Below, in pieces: positions 1-10,740 of a stretch of DNA of 64,000 bases. This DNA is from Erigeron canadensis (lineage: Eukaryota > Streptophyta > Magnoliopsida > Asterales > Asteraceae). The position numbers and the translations under genes are program-made. The notes beneath the pieces are model-generated. The model did not search any database and was not told the DNA's origin. It worked only from the letters and a program-made list of their open reading frames with translations. The stretch spans positions 4,323,765 through 4,387,764 of the forward strand of contig NC_057767.1 in assembly GCF_010389155.1 (NCBI RefSeq), given 5' to 3'. Every line of letters starts with the position of its first letter. Position 1 is the first letter of the stretch.

Positions 1-415
1 GTGGGAGGTTTTACTACGGGATTAAAGGTTTCAAAACAGTCGGCATCAACCTGTTGTGCCCGCCCATCACAAACTAAATGCGCCTTGTAGCGCTCCAATG
101 TCCCATTTGATTTTGTTTTGTGTTTAAACAACCACATATAACGAATTATATTCCGTGCCTAGGCACTAGCTCCCAAGTATCATTATCAATAAGAGCACGA
201 AACTCATCCGTGATGGTATGTCTCCGCACAGGGTTATTAATAGCGTTGATAGGGGAGGGGGAGGATGGTGAAGTTGGCTGCTCAGATTCGATAGTAGATG
301 AAGGCCACAAATTTGGGTGCAAATGGTAGGATAAGAAATCATATGTTGGTTTAGGGATGTTTAATTTGGCAAAGGGCAATACCTGATCGTCGAAAACCAT
401 ATGACGGGAAAGGAT
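1..415 (-). pseudogene. Copia A: start of reverse transcriptase, truncated by the window edge
   Basis: Minus-strand translation gives the linker and first part of RVT_2: NDTWELVPR, then CDGRAQQV and FETFNPVVKPP after a frame change. The matching stretch of element A' (48368-49128) continues to the YVxD active site, which here lies outside the window. Compared with A', the Ser/Pro/Thr-rich linker before NDTWE has lost about 345 bp. The segment is separated from its integrase by copia B. Confidence 0.75.
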
Positions 416-594
416 AATTTTGATTGAAGGCAGAAATCTATGTTTTTCATATATATGATCGATCATGCATAATAAGTTTATATAGCCACATTCAACTTGC
501 AGCTAAAGTCACGGATACAAAATAGGTAACAGATAAACTAGGAAAATATTATGTCCTACAACTAAGGAAATAAAATAAGATGTCGTTTCCTTTA
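416..594 (-). repeat. 3' LTR of copia B (lacks its outermost bases)
   Basis: Matches 4913-5095 almost base for base, but the terminal TGAG seen in the other LTR is absent and the repeat starts inside a shared AATTTT. The inner edge abuts the polypurine tract at 595-606. Confidence 0.88.
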
Positions 595-606
595 CTCCCC
601 CTCAAG
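595..606 (-). other. Polypurine tract of copia B
   Basis: On the minus strand this reads TTGAGGGGGAG directly upstream of the 3' LTR, the expected plus-strand primer site of a copia element. The LTR then begins TA instead of the usual TG; the other LTR shares this. Confidence 0.75.
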
Positions 607-1190
607 CTGGAGTGTGAAGATACCGAACACCCAGCTTGCCAAGTAAATTCTGAAGTGCTTGTGAGCCCAAAGGTTTAGTGAGAAGATCGGCCACTTGTTG
701 TTTACTAGACACATACTTCGGAAAAATTTCTTGAGATTCGACTCGTTCACGAACAAAATAACAATCCATTTCAACATGTTTAGTACGTTCATGAAAAACT
801 GGATGATTGGCTATGTGACGAGCAGCTTCATTGTCACAATAAAGAGGTGTAGCTTCAACGATATCGATTGCAAAATCTTTCAGCAACCATCTAACCTAAA
901 GAACCTCGCTAACTGTAGTAGCCATAGCTCGATATTCTGCCTCTGCTGACGAACGAGAAACCACGGATTGTTTCTTTGTTTTCCAAGAGATTGGAGCACC
1001 TCCTAACAACAATAAATAACCTGTCCGGGAACGTCTAGAATATGGACATCCCAACCAATCCGCATCACAAAAGGCAACTAGATCAAAAACACCAGTTTTG
1101 GGAATAAAAATGCCTTGGCCAATAGTTGACTTGATGTATCGAAGAACACGAATCACAACATTCATATGATCTTCTCAAGGATCAGAAACA
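602..1190 (-). pseudogene. Copia B RNase H domain (frameshifted)
   Basis: Two minus-strand frames give the copia RNase H. 896-1165 carries FCDADWLGCPYSRRSRTGY and SRSSAEAEYRAMA; 602-886 carries PLYCDNEAARHIANHP, HVEMDCYFVRE and the C-terminal ADLLTKPL. A frame change separates them near 890. The catalytic acidic residues (D of CDADW, E of AEAEYRA, D of YCDNEA) are present, so the protein is lost through frame and not through active-site decay. Confidence 0.85.
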
Positions 1191-2727
1191 AATTGGCTCA
1201 AAATATTCACCGCATAAGCGATGTCTGGTCGTGTTGCTTGAAGATAAAGTAGCCGACCAAAGAGACGACGATAAAGTGTTGCATCAACCTTATGACTGTC
1301 ACTGCACACTGATCAAGTTTCAAATTTTGTTCCATAGGAAAAGCACTAGGTCGACATCCAAGTTGTCCACAATCAGAAAGAATATCCAAAGAATACTTAT
1401 GTTGGCTGAGTACTATCCCATCGGCTGTATGAGCAACCTCAATCCCCAAAAAATATTTCAAGCATCCCAAATCTTTTATGCTAAAAATATCATGAAGATA
1501 TGCCTTGATTTCGTCAATTTTTTTCACATCGTTCCCTGTCACAATCACATCATCGACATATATCAAAAGCATAACAAACTTATCATCTTCGCGATGAATG
1601 AAAAGAGAATGATCTGCCTTTGACTGCGTAAAACCGACTTGTAACAAAGACTCCGTGAATTTTTGATACCAAGCATGTGATGCTTGCTTCAAACCATATA
1701 ACGACTTTTTCAAACGACACACTCTAGTCTCTTCTTTGTTGGAAAAACCTTGTGGAATCTTCATATATACTTCTTCTTGTAAATCACCATGAAGAAAGGC
1801 ATTATTTACATCCAATTGATGTAACATCCAATTTCTTTTTGCAGCCACAGTAATTAAGGCTCGAACCGTGACCAACTTAGCCACGGGGGCAAACGTGTCA
1901 TGATAATCAACTCCTTTGATCTAGGTAAAACCTCTGGCAACAAGGCGAGCCTTGTATCTTTCAACTTCTCCAGTGGGTTTGTACTTAACTTTGTATACCC
2001 ACTTCGAATCTATTGCATGTTTTCCCTCTGGTAGCGTTTCCAAAACCTATGTTTCATTGTCCTCTAAAGCTTGAATCTCACGCTGCATTGCATCTTGCCA
2101 ATTTTTATCCTGCATAGCTTCCTTGAAAGAAGTTGGCTCATTTATTGAAGTAATGGCCGCTAAAAAAACTTTATGAGAATCCGAAATTTTTTCATAAGAA
2201 ACATAATTGGCAAGAGGATGTACCGTAGAAGAAGTATGATCACGCACGGGCCTTGCATGGTCGATGGATAGTGGTAGCTCAACTTCAAAATTTTGTAACC
2301 TTGTTGATGGAAATTTAGTCCTTGAAGTTCTTTGCATGGGATTTTCGTCTAGAACTACTTCATTTGTTTCATTTGTGTCACCACTGAGAAGTTGATCATT
2401 TGTGGTTTCAAAAATAGATGACGGTGCAACAGGGGTTTCTTGTGGTATTTCAACACCAATTTTTGTAATAGGTTCATAATCACACCAACTCATATCAAAA
2501 TTTTCTTTTATTGTGTCATTGAATTTAGGATGCAAAAAAGGAAGATTGGTTTCAACAAATTTAACATCCCGGGAGATTGCCATTTTTCCATGTTCAATAT
2601 CAAAAATCTTATACCCTTTAGTTCCTTGGGGATAACCCATAAATACCCCCGGTCTCCCCCTGAATTCGAACTTATCACCCCCCGTTTCTATGCTACTATA
2701 ATAAACCAGGCATCCTAAAGTTTTCAT
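1191..2727 (-). pseudogene. Copia B integrase tail and reverse transcriptase
   Basis: 2047-2727 holds the end of integrase (KTLGCLVYYSS, KFEFRGRPGVFMGYPQGTKG) and the linker to RT. 1207-1884 holds the RT core: QLDVNNAFLHGDLQEEVYM, SLYGLKQASHAWY and the active site LIYVDDVIVTG. Between them the frame continues but is stopped twice: NET followed by a stop in place of the usual Trp near 2047, and RGFT followed by a stop in place of Gln near 1921. A frameshift near 2727 separates this from the upstream ORF, and another near 1230 ends RT. Confidence 0.87.
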
Positions 2728-4868
2728 GTGGTCATAGCTTGGTTTTTCTCCAAAATCATCTCATATGGAGTCCTATTTTTAATGACCTTAGAAGGAAGGC
2801 GATTTATGATGTAAGTGGCGGTTTCTATGCACTCACCCCAAAAACGTTTTGGAATATTTGCTTGGAACATGAGGGCCCGGGCAGTCTCAAGTAAATGTCT
2901 ATGTTTCCTTTCTACAACCCCGTTTTGTTGGGGTGTGTGAGGGCAACTAGTCTCAAGTAAAATTCCCTCGTTGGCATAAAACTCCTTCATCCTATTAGAA
3001 GTAAATTCCCCCCCATTATCACTCCTAATCCTTTTTATGGATTTCGAAAATTGAGTCTTCACCATTTTGTGAAAATTAATTAAACAATCACTAGCATCAC
3101 TTTTATGTTTAATAAGGAACACCCAAAGAGCTCTACTAAAATCGTCAACAATGGTTAGAAAAAAATTGGCATGCGTTGTTGACGCCTTTCTATATTTTCC
3201 CCAAATGTCACAATGGATTAACTCGAAACAATCATTGGTCTTAATGCAACTTTTAGGAAAAGGGGTTCGAGTATGTTTCGCTTTAACACAAGAATCACAA
3301 ACATAATCTCCAAAATTAAAAGAAACATCCCTTAAAAAATCTATATGCGACAATTTAGAATGAGATGCATGACCTAATCTTGAATGCCAAACTTTTGCGT
3401 CAACCTTGATCGCCATAGCCTTCCTTGCTTGTGCTACCATCTTCATCCGATAAAGACCATTTTTGCATTTGCCCGTGCCAATCAACTTCTTCGAGTGTAA
3501 GTCCTGCATGACAAAAAAATCCGGAAAAAAACTTACTACACATTGCAAATCCTTCGAAAGTTTACTAACAGAAAGCAAATTGCAATTAAATTCAGGAGCA
3601 TATAACACTTCGTTAATTTTGTGTTCAGCATCCAAGGCACAAACTCCTTTAGCATGAATGGGTACACTATTCCCATCAGGAATCATAATGGGTATCTCTC
3701 GTGCAACAGGCAAACTACTTTCAAGAAACTCAAGTTTGTTGACTACATAGTCGGTAGACCCCGAATCTACGATCCAATCAGAGGTTTTATCAATCTTACC
3801 AGCCATATTTGCCTTACGCGTGATGTCGCCTTCTTCTTTTTGCTCGTTAAAATGCTTCATAAGCATTTGGTATTGCACATCAGTAAGTCCAGCAACACCA
3901 GATTCCTTCTCTACATGCGCCACCTTCGATTTCGACTTATCAATTTTTCTTTTATCTGGCCAACATTCGGGATATCCGATGATCTCGAAACAACTTTCAC
4001 GTTTATGACCATCCTTTCCGCACTTGCTACAATGGTCAACCTTATCGTCGCCGTTTCGCTTAAAATCTCTGAGGTTACCTTTATAGTTCCTCTGTGAGTT
4101 TGAAGATCCATCTCGCCACCCCTGTGTCTTAAATGCGATTGGTTCAACGGCTGTTCTTTTAGTTGAAGTAATCAATCTTTGTTGTTCCTCTTCGGAGGCA
4201 AGACGATAAGCCTCTCCAAGAGTGGGTGTCGTTTTCATTGAGAGAACATGGGTCCGTATAGTCGAAAAATCAGCATCCAGGCCCATCAAAAACTCGTATA
4301 AACGCTCATTTTCTTGAAAATCATTCAATCTTTTTCCAATATCACAAGTACAATTTCCACATGTGCACTGTGGAATTGGTAAAACAGATCGTATTTCATC
4401 CCATATGCTTCGCAGCTTAGTGTAATAAGACGAAACAGAGGCTCCTTCTTGATGCGAACAGGAAATCAACTGCTTCAATTCATAAGCACGGGGTGCACTT
4501 TCTTTACCAAATCGTTCTTTCAAATCTTTCCATATCTCTGAAGATGAATTGGCATATCGAACGCTTGCTCTAATATCCTTATCCATTGCTGTCGTGAACC
4601 ATCCAATGATCATAGCATCGCATCGCATCTAGTGCATATAATCATCAGATGTTTTTTCTAGTTTCGGGATCGTACCATCAACGAATCCCATCTTGTTCTT
4701 TGCAAATAAAAAATTGGCCATCTCCTTGGCCCAATCATTATAGTTTCCATCAGTCAAGATATCGTTAACATGTATTTGTTTTGGTAAATCGGATGGGTGT
4801 ATATAGTAAGGAGAATTTGCGTCAATGACATTGTTCTTGCCACTACCGCTGCCCTTTTCTCCTGTCAT
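2724..4868 (-). pseudogene. Copia B gag, protease and integrase (one internal stop)
   Basis: The frame opens at 4868 with a gag N-terminus, meets one in-frame TAG at 4629-4631, and stays open to 2724. In order: gag core (UBN2/Retrotran_gag type, WKDLKERFGKE and YELKQLISC), zinc knuckle CSKCGKDGHKRESC, aspartic protease WIVDSGSTDYV, the pre-integrase HHCC region (WHSRLGHASHSKL, CDSCVKAKHTRTPF) and the integrase core with the catalytic triad in HCDIWGKY, RSDNGGEF and QQNGVVERKHR. All three catalytic acids are kept. The frame ends in a frameshift near 2727, where the protein should run on to KTLGCLVYY. Confidence 0.9.
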
Positions 4869-4898
4869 GTTGGCTTATGAATAGCGGTTCTAGATCGA

Positions 4899-4912
4899 CT
4901 GCTCTGATACCA
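4899..4912 (-). other. Primer binding site of copia B (tRNA-iMet)
   Basis: The minus strand reads TGGTATCAGAGCAG immediately downstream of the 5' LTR. This is the standard copia site complementary to the 3' end of plant initiator methionine tRNA. Confidence 0.88.
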
Positions 4913-5095
4913 TGAGAATTTTGATTGAAGGCAGAAATCTATGTTTTTCATATATATGATCGATCATGCATAATAAGTTTATATAGCCACATTCAACTTG
5001 CAGCTAAAGTCACGGATACAAAATAGGTAACAGATGAACTAGGAAAATATTATGTCCTACAACTAAGGAAATAAAATAAGACGTCGTTTCCTTTA
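4913..5095 (-). repeat. 5' LTR of copia B
   Basis: 183-bp LTR whose outer sequence after the primer binding site begins TGAGAATTTTGATTG on the plus strand. It ends at ...GTTTCCTTTA next to element A sequence (ATTTATACCCCC). It differs from the 3' LTR at two positions that I noticed. Confidence 0.88.
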
Positions 5096-6000
5096 ATTTA
5101 TACCCCCTATGATAAGAGGGGTATCCAAGAAAGACACAAGGAGTGGAACGATTTTTTAGTTTGTGAATAGAAGTGGATGGAGTGAGTAGGTAGTATAAAC
5201 ACCCAAAGGTTCGAAGGTGTGAGTAAGAGGGAGATTTGTGAAATAAAAGAGACGTATGGGTGTGATGACTTTTGGATTTATATGGAAGGATGTTAAGAAG
5301 ATAGGTGGCCATTTGGAGAGCATGATGCCAAAAGGTGGAAGGAAGAGAGGCATGGGTAAGAAGAGTTCGAATCATGCTGTTGATGAAACAGATTTTTCGT
5401 TTGCTTTACCATTTTGAGGGGAGCTATACGAACGCGAGAATCGAAAAACCATGCCATTTTGAGTGCAAAACTGATGAAACACTTTGTTATTATATTCGGT
5501 GCCATTGTCACATTGCATGGATTTGATTGAACAATTAAATTGAGTGTAGATGTGTTTATGAAAGTTAAGAAATATAGAAAAAACAGATGATTTATTGACA
5601 AGATGGTAAGTCCATAAGTAATTGGTGAAATCATCAAGAAATAAGATATAATAATGATGCCCCCGGTGCTGGTGACGGTAAGGTCCAAAGGTCACTATGA
5701 ATCCAAAAGACATACGAGTAAAAGATAAAGATTCATTAAATGGAAGTTTAATATGTTTGCCAAAAATACAAGATTGACATAGCGCTTATTATCAAATCTA
5801 TCAACTGGAATAAAGTTTTGTTTATTCAAAGTTCGTAAAGATGAGTCCCCACGATGGCCTAAACTGTGATGCCAAAGATCTTGAGAAAGGGTTGCAAAGA
5901 TGGATGAATGAGTGACTTGTGAAGACAGCAATGATAGCGGGTATAGATCTCCGGTGCTATCACATCGGAGGGTAGGAATCCGCGTCTTGTAATCCTTCAC
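5096..6000 (-). pseudogene. Copia A integrase (frameshifted)
   Basis: Minus-strand frames give pre-integrase LWHHSLGHRGDSSLRTLN, then the core with LDDFTNYLWTYHL and QCDNGTEYNN, then LLTHASLPSTFWHHALQMA and FGCLYYLLTPS. Relative to A', one G is missing in the stretch encoding QNGKA, which throws the frame before the catalytic Glu position. Further frame changes occur at about 5700 and 5370. Confidence 0.82.
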
Positions 6001-6104
6001 AAGAAAACCGAATGCGTCAAATTCAATAGAGATGTTATTATCCGTGGTTAAACGACGAACAAAAAGTAGGTTTTTAATGATTAAAGGAGAAAAAAGGATA
6101 TTGT

Positions 6105-7409
6105 TTATTTTAAGGGGTGGTTAAGGTGGCTTAAGGGTAGTGTGGCCGGTGGCATGAACTGGGATGTGTGAGCCATTGCTACGACAATGTTTGGTGTACT
6201 AGTATTGACATGAGTTGAGTGATTACCTGGCGAATGAGACATATGCGAAGTAGCTCTCGAGTCAGCGTACCATGTTGGATCCGGGTGTAGGTTTAGTGCT
6301 GCCAAAGATTGATGAATGTTAGTCGGTGTGTAATAATTGGGTTGATAACCTGGTGGTGCAAACCCCGAGTATCCAGCAAAAGGGGAACCCCTCCCATGTC
6401 CAGGAGCACTAGGAGTAGTCGGGTAGGGGACCGGAGGTGGGTTCCAAGGCTGTTGAGAATACCATGGGGTGTATGGCTGAGGATACCAAGTTTGTGAGGG
6501 ATAGCCTCGGCCACGAGACCGACCGCGACCTCGGAAACGTCCCCCACTTCCCCTGCCGTGAGAAGTATAATCCGAAGAAACATGACCGGCCGACGAGGTA
6601 GCGGGTTGAACAGGTTGTGGTGCGGCGACAGCAGGGGAAGCCGGTGGTGCTGGGGGAGCAGCAAGAAAAACTGATTGAGAGGAACCTTGATTTGCTTGAC
6701 GAAATTCTTCCATAAGTAACTGTGATCTAGCACCATAGAAATCTAGTAAGGGGTTTGTTTATTGAATGATGGACGCAACGGTGCTAAACCTATCATTGAG
6801 ATGAGCAATAATCTGAAGAACCAATCGCTTCTCGAATACAAGGGAGCTAACATTCACCCGTTGGTCGCAATTTACTTCACTTCTTGAGAGTATGAAGATA
6901 TGTCAGGGAAGGAATTCAACTTGGTGGTGGAAAACTTATTTTCCAGTTTTGGTACTTGCATTATCATGAAAAATCATCTCCAGTGTTTCCCATGCACGTT
7001 GGGCAGTGGTATTCGGCTTTAGAATAGTCTGTAGGAGGTCGGTTGAAATAGTTGCATAAAGCCGTTGAAGCACTATTGAATCAATACGATCCCAGTTGGT
7101 TGGTTTTTCAACAGCCTTGCCTGAAGGGGTCGGTTTGTCGGGAGAGGCGGCAGAAGAGTCTGTGGGAGAAGGGATGATGTGGTCGATGGCTTCGTAAGCA
7201 AGACAATGGGTTATGAAAAGTTGTCTCCAAGAAATATACTCGCTGCTGTTCATCTCAAGTGTGACAGGGATGAGACAGTGGTTGCTGGGGTGAAGGGATG
7301 CCATATTGTTAGATGAAGTATGATAGCAGATCTGTTGATAGAAAAAAAAAAGGTAGAGAAGAGAAGAAGCAAACGAAGTATGGAGGGTAGGGTTTGGCGA
7401 TGGCGGCAA
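6105..7409 (-). pseudogene. Copia A gag and protease region
   Basis: 6936-7409 encodes the gag N-terminus, probably starting at the Met of MASLHPSNHC (about 7307), with LEMNSSEYISWRQLF and ERAWETLEM-like features of UBN2 gag. 6105-6713 encodes a Pro/Gln-rich region, an RG-rich RNA-binding stretch (GRFRGRGRSRGRG) in place of a CCHC knuckle, and the protease start WYADSRATSHM. There the usual DSGA reads DSRA, which would damage the aspartic protease motif. A frameshift and stop lie between 6713 and 6936. Confidence 0.82.
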
Positions 7410-7448
7410 TAGGGTTTGCGCAGGGAGGTGGCTAAACTCGTGATACCA

Positions 7449-7587
7449 TGATAGAATTGGTACGAGGCCAAAATCAATCTGCCATCTCGTTAATCATCAA
7501 TATAAATAGATACAGAATATTTACTAAACTACCCTCTAATATTGTGATATTTACATAAACAAATATAAATATATGGCTAGACTAATA
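7449..7587 (-). repeat. 5' LTR of copia A
   Basis: 139-bp LTR starting TGATAGAATTGG next to a primer binding site (minus strand TGGTATCACGAG) and ending ...GGCTAGACTAATA. The same repeat bounds element A' at 51497-51635 and, lacking its first bases, at 47579-47705. The partner LTR is outside the window. Confidence 0.85.
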
Positions 7588-8317
7588 ATATTTATATCAT
7601 ATTACATTTATGTTTATTACTTATAATTTGTTAATATGTTAATATATTTAAATTTTGTCTTTTTAAAAAATGTAATTAGTTAATAAAAAGCATCTCTATA
7701 TTTTAGTTTTTATACTAAATTTTAGACCCGTGTCAAATACACGGATTTTACAACATTAACAATCTAAGAATTAAAATATGAAACAAAGATTACTTATACT
7801 TTAATGTAAAAATATACTTTAAAAAGAAATTGATTACAAATTTGCAATTATTAACAACAATCATTATACAATTAATTTGATTACAATTAATAATATAACA
7901 TATATACTAGATCATACTTTTTTCTTAACAATCGAAAGTTAAATTTATAACATAATAAACAAAAAACGTAAAAAAAATATATATATAAAAGAAATCGAAA
8001 CAAAAACCGAAACATATCCAAACATAACCGAACAAACACCGAATCCAATGGTTTTGGATTTATAAAAACCGAATGGATCGGTTCGGGTTTTGGTTATAAG
8101 CAAAAACCGACCCATACTCACCCTAGAACCTCTTACATGCTAATATTTCAATCCTTAAAAAACCTAGGGGGCAAACATTTATTAATTGTACAATAAATAT
8201 TAAAATATTAATATGTTTGAGGGTTACATACCTAGGTTAGGTACAAAACAACCACACGCTCCCTTTTCTCATATGAGATATGAGAATATGTGGCTGTGAT
8301 ATATACATACATATATA
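7588..8317. other. AT-rich intergenic DNA with repeat fragments
   Basis: No gene seen. Near 7711-7740 there is a minus-strand Helitron-like 3' end: the hairpin CCGTGT/ACACGG followed by GTCTAAAATTTAGT, like the end of the Helitron at 9567-9960. At 7990-8120 there is a CCGAAC/GGTTCGG-rich repeat ending CATACTCACCCTAG; a relative lies at 47396-47570. At 8195-8290 lies one copy of a dispersed repeat with core ACCTAGGTTAGGTAC and ACAACCACA. Confidence 0.45.
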
Positions 8318-8779
8318 TAGAGTGAGGTTATTGTGAGAACTTAAAAATTGTTGAGAACTACGACAACTAATCATAACCATTAGATTAGATAAATCAAAGG
8401 CTAATAAGCACCAATGGCAGTTTTGTAAATAAAATCACTCATTTAACGATTAAAAGGGGTAAAGAAGGGATTATAAATTTGTAACTCTCCATAAGAAACG
8501 GTCCAGCCTTTTCCAAAATTAAAGTTATGGACTTGGTTTTATTTTTTAAAACTTATTGTTTATCTTTTTGAAAGATTGTTTTTTCATTTCATTGACTACT
8601 TTGGAGTGTGGAGAATTGTGTTACCATTTGTGTTTTGTTTATGTGTTAAAGAAACTGAATTATATTTCACACGTAACTTGGTATAGTGAAATATATGAAC
8701 ACCAAAATAGTTAAAATTTAGGAACACATTTGAACATGTCTATTCACTAAAATATATATATGTATTCATGTGTGACAAT

Positions 8780-8990
8780 ATGTGATGTACACATGTGTTA
8801 CGGTATTAATTTTTTTTATTTTGGGATCAAATGCAACATGTGTTCGGTGTACACATGTATTACGGTGTGAATGTGTTTATTTCGTAATCAAAGGGAACAT
8901 GTGTTTTGGTGTACATATGTGTTACGGTGTTAATGTGTTTAATTTAAATGATTTGTTAAACCTGCATATTTATCAATATGATATTAAATC
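8780..8990 (+). repeat. Degenerate tandem repeat, about 60-bp unit
   Basis: The motif ACATGTGTTACGGTGTTAAT followed by TGTGTTTAttt and a CAACATGTGTTCGGTGTAC-like stretch recurs nearly three times. A 70-codon open frame here (8782-8994) is cysteine-rich only because the repeat is translated, so I do not call a gene. Confidence 0.6.
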
Positions 8991-9185
8991 TTAAAAGGAA
9001 CATAACATTTGCATGTAGTTATAGTATGTATGTTGTTTACGCATGTTATGAGATGATATTTATATAAAGAAAATTCTTTTTGTAACTCCCGATTATTAAT
9101 GAAAACTTACCTATTCATGGGGGATATTATTCACAATTGATAATTAATTGAAATGTATTAATTAAATGACAGCAATACCTTTAAA

Positions 9186-9194
9186 TATATTAAT
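9186..9194. repeat. Target-site duplication of the MULE, left copy
   Basis: TATATTAAT directly abuts the GGGTAAATT terminus; the identical nonamer follows the other end at 10684-10692. Confidence 0.9.
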
Positions 9195-10683
9195 GGGTAA
9201 ATTACAAAAATCATACCTGAGGTTTGTTCAAAACTACACTGGTCATACCTACAACTTAAAAATTACACGAGACATACCCATCGTTGCCAAAAACTTACAC
9301 TGGACATACCTTTCGCTGACGGTCGTCTATTTCGCCGTTAAGTGAAGTCACGTGCCATGCATGTGAGGTATGAAAACCGTAATTTCGTGCACACTTCAGG
9401 TATTATCCTTGTAATTCATCATAAAAATAATTATTAAGAACTTTAGAGTTTTATTTATACTTTAATTATTAAGTTTGGTAAATATGAAATTTATTATGAA
9501 AATAAAAATAGTTTTTTTAATGAAAAATATATCAGGAAAAATAGTTGATGCAAGAATGCATCTTTATCTATATTAAAAGACAACTGACCTAATAGTTTAT
9601 TAACCAATCATAGCTTTCACTTTTATCGAATTGGAAATTGATGATGTCATTATTAATCTAATTATAAATTAAAAATCCTAATAATCGTTATCCAAATATA
9701 TTAAAATATTATACTTTACACTTTAATGTTTGTAGAAAAAATATCACTAATTTACACTATATATATCCTCAGTAAATACTTAATTTTTAATTATTTTAAT
9801 CTACACTTTTTTGTTTTCAATCACAAATTTATACTCTTTACCATTAAATCTAATATAATAGATAATGAATAATAACTGATATAAGTTTTTTAAAACTAAT
9901 TGTAATATTATCTAATCTTTATAACAAAACTCGTGTATTTTACACGGGTCTAAAATCTAGTTTATTATTATGTATGTCATTATTATTTTGTTATACGTGT
10001 AAAATGAATATAACAAGGATGAAAATTATAAAAACCATTAAAATTTTCACTTTTATATTATTATATTTTATTTTTTATGATTTATTGTTTTTAATAGAAT
10101 CTTATTGATACAAAACAAAAAGAAAAATATAAAAAAACAATATAATTTTCTCGTATGGTTTGATGACATCCATATCATATTAGAGGGGTAAATCAAAGTC
10201 GAAGAGTCGTCACCGTTTTAGAATATATCTCAAATTAGCAATCCTGTAGCATTTTGGGTTTGAGTTTTAGGGTTAACTGTTAGTCTAACCTTAAAATTCC
10301 TAAGCCTAAACCTATATCATTTGATGATATTTTTTATAAATTTTTTATTTTGAAATAGGTTTTTTAATATATATATGTGTGTGTGAATTTAATATACAAT
10401 ATCTACCAACTTTAATAAATGAAATATAAATATAAATATCTTAATAATTCTTTATTAGGGTAACTTACACAGATGATACCTGAATTATACACAAAATTAT
10501 GATTTTGATACCTCCATGCACGGCACATGACTTGACTTAACGGCCAAATAGACGACCGTTAGTGATAGGTATGGTCAGTGTAAATTTTTGACAACGATGG
10601 GTATGTCTCGCGTAATTTTTAAATTGTAGGTATGATCAGTGTAGTTTTAAACAAACATCAGGTATGATTTTTGTAATTTACCC
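9195..10683. mobile_element. Non-autonomous MULE (Mutator-like) with long TIRs
   Basis: The ends are long terminal inverted repeats of about 200 bp beginning GGGTAAATTACAAAAATCAT. The right end reads as the close reverse complement, with shared inner blocks such as GACATACCCATCGTTG and ACGGTCGTCTATTT. It is flanked by a perfect 9-bp direct repeat TATATTAAT at 9186-9194 and 10684-10692, the diagnostic Mutator target-site length. It contains no transposase, so it is non-autonomous. Its interior is interrupted by a Helitron (9567-9960). Confidence 0.9.
9567..9960 (+). mobile_element. Non-autonomous Helitron nested in the MULE
   Basis: It starts TCTATATTAAAAG and ends CTAG. The end is preceded by a perfect 6-bp stem hairpin (CGTGTA-TTT-TACACG) about a dozen bases upstream. 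It sits between host A (9566) and T (9961), the classic A/T Helitron target. These are the structural hallmarks of plant Helitrons. 394 bp, no coding capacity. Confidence 0.8.
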
Positions 10684-10692
10684 TATATTAAT
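10684..10692. repeat. Target-site duplication of the MULE, right copy
   Basis: TATATTAAT, identical to 9186-9194, directly after the ...AATTTACCC terminus. Confidence 0.9.
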
Positions 10693-10740
10693 TAAATATT
10701 AGTTCTCGCGGTTCTTGACAATTTAGTGGTTCTCATTTTA

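Larger units (their letters stand above)
416..5095 (-). mobile_element. Ty1/copia element B, nearly full length, nested in element A
   Basis: A 4.7-kb copia element on the minus strand with short LTRs (4913-5095 is 5', 416-594 is 3'), a primer binding site matching initiator tRNA-Met, a polypurine tract, and the full gag-PR-INT-RT-RNase H order. By eye the two LTRs differ at only two positions in about 179, so it is young compared with copia A'. The reading frame has nonsense changes (4629-4631, about 2047, about 1921) and frameshifts (about 2727, 1230 and 1190), so this copy is dead. It is inserted between the integrase and RT parts of element A. Confidence 0.9.
1..7587 (-). mobile_element. 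Ty1/copia element A, interrupted and decayed
   Basis: A minus-strand copia retrotransposon running off the left edge. From right to left it has the 5' LTR (7449-7587), gag, protease, integrase, then the start of reverse transcriptase at 1-415. It is interrupted at 416-5095 by copia B. Nearly the same element recurs at 47579-51635 (A'), which shows what is missing: about 345 bp between integrase and RT near position 250, and about 20 bp at the B junction. Coding frames are broken repeatedly, so it cannot move by itself. The protease motif (WYADSRAT in place of a DSGAT type) points loosely to the Ale/Retrofit side of copia; I hold the clade only weakly. Confidence 0.85.
8318..10737. repeat. Putative outer inverted-repeat element hosting the MULE
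   Basis: The left side has GTGAGAACTTAAAAATTG and TTGAGAACTACG near 8331-8360. Near 10701-10737 the inverse appears: the reverse complement reads ATGAGAACCACTAAATTG and CAAGAACCGCGAGAAC. I read this as the two ends of one older element into which the MULE at 9195-10683 inserted close to the right end. The repeat is imperfect and no target duplication was found. Confidence 0.35.

Noticed and set aside
8782..8994. Small cysteine-rich protein (70 codons)
   Set aside because: The frame is made of a degenerate 60-bp tandem repeat, with no signal peptide or splice context.
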